A stretch of DNA of 7,091 nt from Methanosarcinales archaeon (lineage in GTDB: Archaea; Halobacteriota; Methanosarcinia; Methanosarcinales; Methanogasteraceae). A program made the translations under genes and the position numbers. Numbering within the stretch: position 1 is the first letter of the stretch; each line of letters starts with the position of its first letter. Location: the NCBI GenBank assembly GCA_030609345.1, contig JAUWCK010000053.1:1-7091 (forward strand), given 5' to 3'. The notes beneath the pieces are model-generated. The model saw only the letters and a list, made by a program, of their open reading frames with translations, searched no databases and had not been told where the DNA came from. This document shows, one piece after another, positions 6,695-7,091 of the stretch.

Positions 6695-6709
6695 TTTATT
6701 TAATATTCG
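6695..6709 (-). promoter_or_regulatory. BRE/TATA promoter of the S-layer/dockerin gene
   Basis: On the minus strand CGAATATTAAATAAAA combines a BRE-like CGAA with a TATA element (6703 down to 6696). The element's centre is about 25 bases before ATG 6674 but only about 13 before ATG 6686, which is why the shorter start is chosen. The box overlaps the stop codon (6700-6702) of the small upstream ORF. Confidence 0.6.
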
Positions 6710-6810
6710 ATTCTGGTTTCAATTCCCTTTTCTAAATTCTGCCATTTCGCAACCGCGCCGACGCCGCTCGTGAGTGCCAGTAATAATATGATTTCGATAA
6801 TTTGTTTCAT
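6700..6810 (-). CDS. Possible 36-residue membrane or exported small protein
   Basis: I do not recognise this short frame. It encodes 36 residues: a short polar start (MKQ), a hydrophobic stretch at about 4-21 (IIEIILLLALTSGVGAVA) and a charged tail, KWQNLEKGIETRIEY. That shape fits a single-pass membrane peptide or a cleaved signal peptide with a very small mature part. A TATA-like element lies upstream at 6848-6858. No good Shine-Dalgarno sequence precedes the ATG. Its TAA falls inside the TATA box of the large surface-protein gene on the same strand, with 25 bases between it and the ATG at 6674. The frame stays open upstream without another ATG. It could be a chance ORF, and the opposite strand also holds a 34-codon frame here. 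Confidence 0.4.
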   Translation of the reverse strand: MKQIIEIILLLALTSGVGAVAKWQNLEKGIETRIEY

Positions 6811-6846
6811 AATTTGCCACTCGAAATCCAATACCGCAAACAATGT

Positions 6847-6862
6847 GCTTTTAATACATAAA
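6847..6862 (-). promoter_or_regulatory. Candidate TATA element for the 36-residue ORF
   Basis: Minus-strand TATGTATTAAAAGC contains a TATA-like core (TATTAAAAG). Initiation about 25 bases downstream would fall near 6828, leaving a leader of some 18 bases before ATG 6810. The case rests on spacing and base composition only. Confidence 0.3.
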
Positions 6863-6954
6863 CCTACCGCCGTCGCACCACGTCCCCTCTGATTTGCTCG
6901 CTTTAAGATGTTGCAGAAGAGATCGCGAACGTGGCGCGGGTAAGTTGTTGAGGG

Positions 6955-6967
6955 AAATATTAAAATA
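6955..6967 (+). promoter_or_regulatory. TATA promoter of the tRNA-Ile gene
   Basis: AAATATTAAAATA is an A+T-only island ahead of the tRNA. Its centre near 6961 predicts initiation around 6987, leaving a 5' leader of some eight bases for RNase P to remove. It lies back to back with the candidate minus-strand promoter at 6847-6862. The stretch between the two (6871-6950) shows no gene or recognisable RNA. Confidence 0.55.
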
Positions 6968-6994
6968 CAATACAGTTCACCATATCTATCGATC

Positions 6995-7091
6995 GGGCCC
7001 GTAGCTTAGCCAGGTGGAGCGCACGGCTGATAATACTTGCAAACACCGTTTGCTACGAACAGAAACCGTGAGGTCCTGCGTTCGAATCGCA
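6995..7091 (+). tRNA. tRNA-Ile(GAU) with intron, 3' end beyond the window
   Basis: The cloverleaf can be traced by hand. The 5' acceptor strand is GGGCCCG (6995-7001), then TA. The D stem GCTT (7004-7007) pairs with GAGC (7017-7020), and G26 follows. The anticodon stem CACGG (7022-7026) pairs with CCGTG (7066-7070). The loop reads CTGATA before the intron and A after it, giving anticodon GAT (7029-7031), which decodes isoleucine AUC/AUU. The variable loop is AGGTC; the T stem CTGCG (7076-7080) and loop TTCGAAT follow. The window ends within the second T-stem strand, so the last T-stem base, the 3' acceptor strand and the discriminator are missing. An intron of 32 bases separates positions 37 and 38. 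Confidence 0.92.
7033..7064 (+). other. tRNA-Ile intron at position 37/38 (bulge-helix-bulge)
   Basis: Removing these 32 bases restores a seven-base anticodon loop, CTGATAA. The intron carries a perfect six-base-pair hairpin, GCAAAC (7039-7044) with GTTTGC (7048-7053). The exon bases CTG (7027-7029) pair with CAG (7060-7062), giving three pairs of a central helix whose fourth pair is an A-A mismatch. The flanking three-base bulges would be TAA (7031-7033) and AAA (7063-7065), each cut between its second and third base. This is a slightly relaxed form of the motif recognised by archaeal tRNA splicing endonuclease. Confidence 0.85.

Noticed and set aside
6788..6892. A 34-codon plus-strand ORF opposite the small minus-strand ORF.
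   Set aside because: It has no promoter or ribosome binding site and its composition is poor. The minus-strand frame is better positioned and more protein-like, though also uncertain.
6871..6950. Search for a C/D-box sRNA or other RNA gene between the tRNA and the small ORF.
   Set aside because: No paired C and D boxes with proper spacing, no stable hairpin and no promoter inside the stretch were found.
1..7091. CRISPR arrays, insertion sequences, attachment sites and defence genes.
   Set aside because: No direct repeats with spacers, transposase motifs or terminal inverted repeats were seen. The only sizeable repeat is the coding duplication of the S-layer domains. The truncated tRNA end could be an integration target, but its 3' half lies outside the window.

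Overview
The window looks archaeal, most likely from the Methanosarcinia or a relative (a methanogen, an ANME methanotroph or a Syntrophoarchaeum-like lineage). The evidence is an archaeal RNase P Rpp30 subunit, a tRNA-Ile gene with an intron at the archaeal 37/38 position, TATA/BRE-type promoters, and a giant exported protein with two tandem copies of the Methanosarcina-type S-layer domain (PF07752/DUF1608 type). The exact lineage cannot be fixed from this sequence.

Layout, left to right. A short SDR-type sugar-nucleotide epimerase (104-1018, +) is followed by a 226-base gap that carries the promoter of a small methylglyoxal-synthase-like gene (1245-1625, +). Converging on it is the RNase P component 3 gene (1682-2377, -). 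Upstream of that on the same strand lies a 1416-residue secreted protein (2424-6674, -): signal peptide, N-terminal beta domain, carboxypeptidase-regulatory-like Ig domain, two S-layer domains, about 320 residues of unassigned beta-rich sequence, a choice-of-anchor-X-like Ig domain and a terminal type I dockerin. A 36-codon membrane-like ORF (6700-6810, -) sits just upstream of it. The right edge holds an intron-containing tRNA-Ile(GAU) (6995 to the window end, +), cut before its 3' end.

The genes do not form one operon, and most appear to have their own TATA element. At three genes the TATA centre lies about 22-29 bases before the start codon, so their mRNAs should be leaderless or nearly so; the methylglyoxal-synthase-like gene instead has a clear GGTGA ribosome binding site. 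The only plausible functional link is weak: the epimerase could supply a nucleotide sugar for glycosylating the sequon-rich surface protein. Methylglyoxal synthase, RNase P and tRNA-Ile are housekeeping or metabolic functions with no obvious tie to it.

The most unusual item is the S-layer/dockerin hybrid. It has the tandem module of a structural S-layer protein but no C-terminal membrane helix, and ends in a module that normally docks onto cohesins. The methylglyoxal synthase homologue, with two altered active-site positions and a short C-terminus, is the second item worth a closer look.
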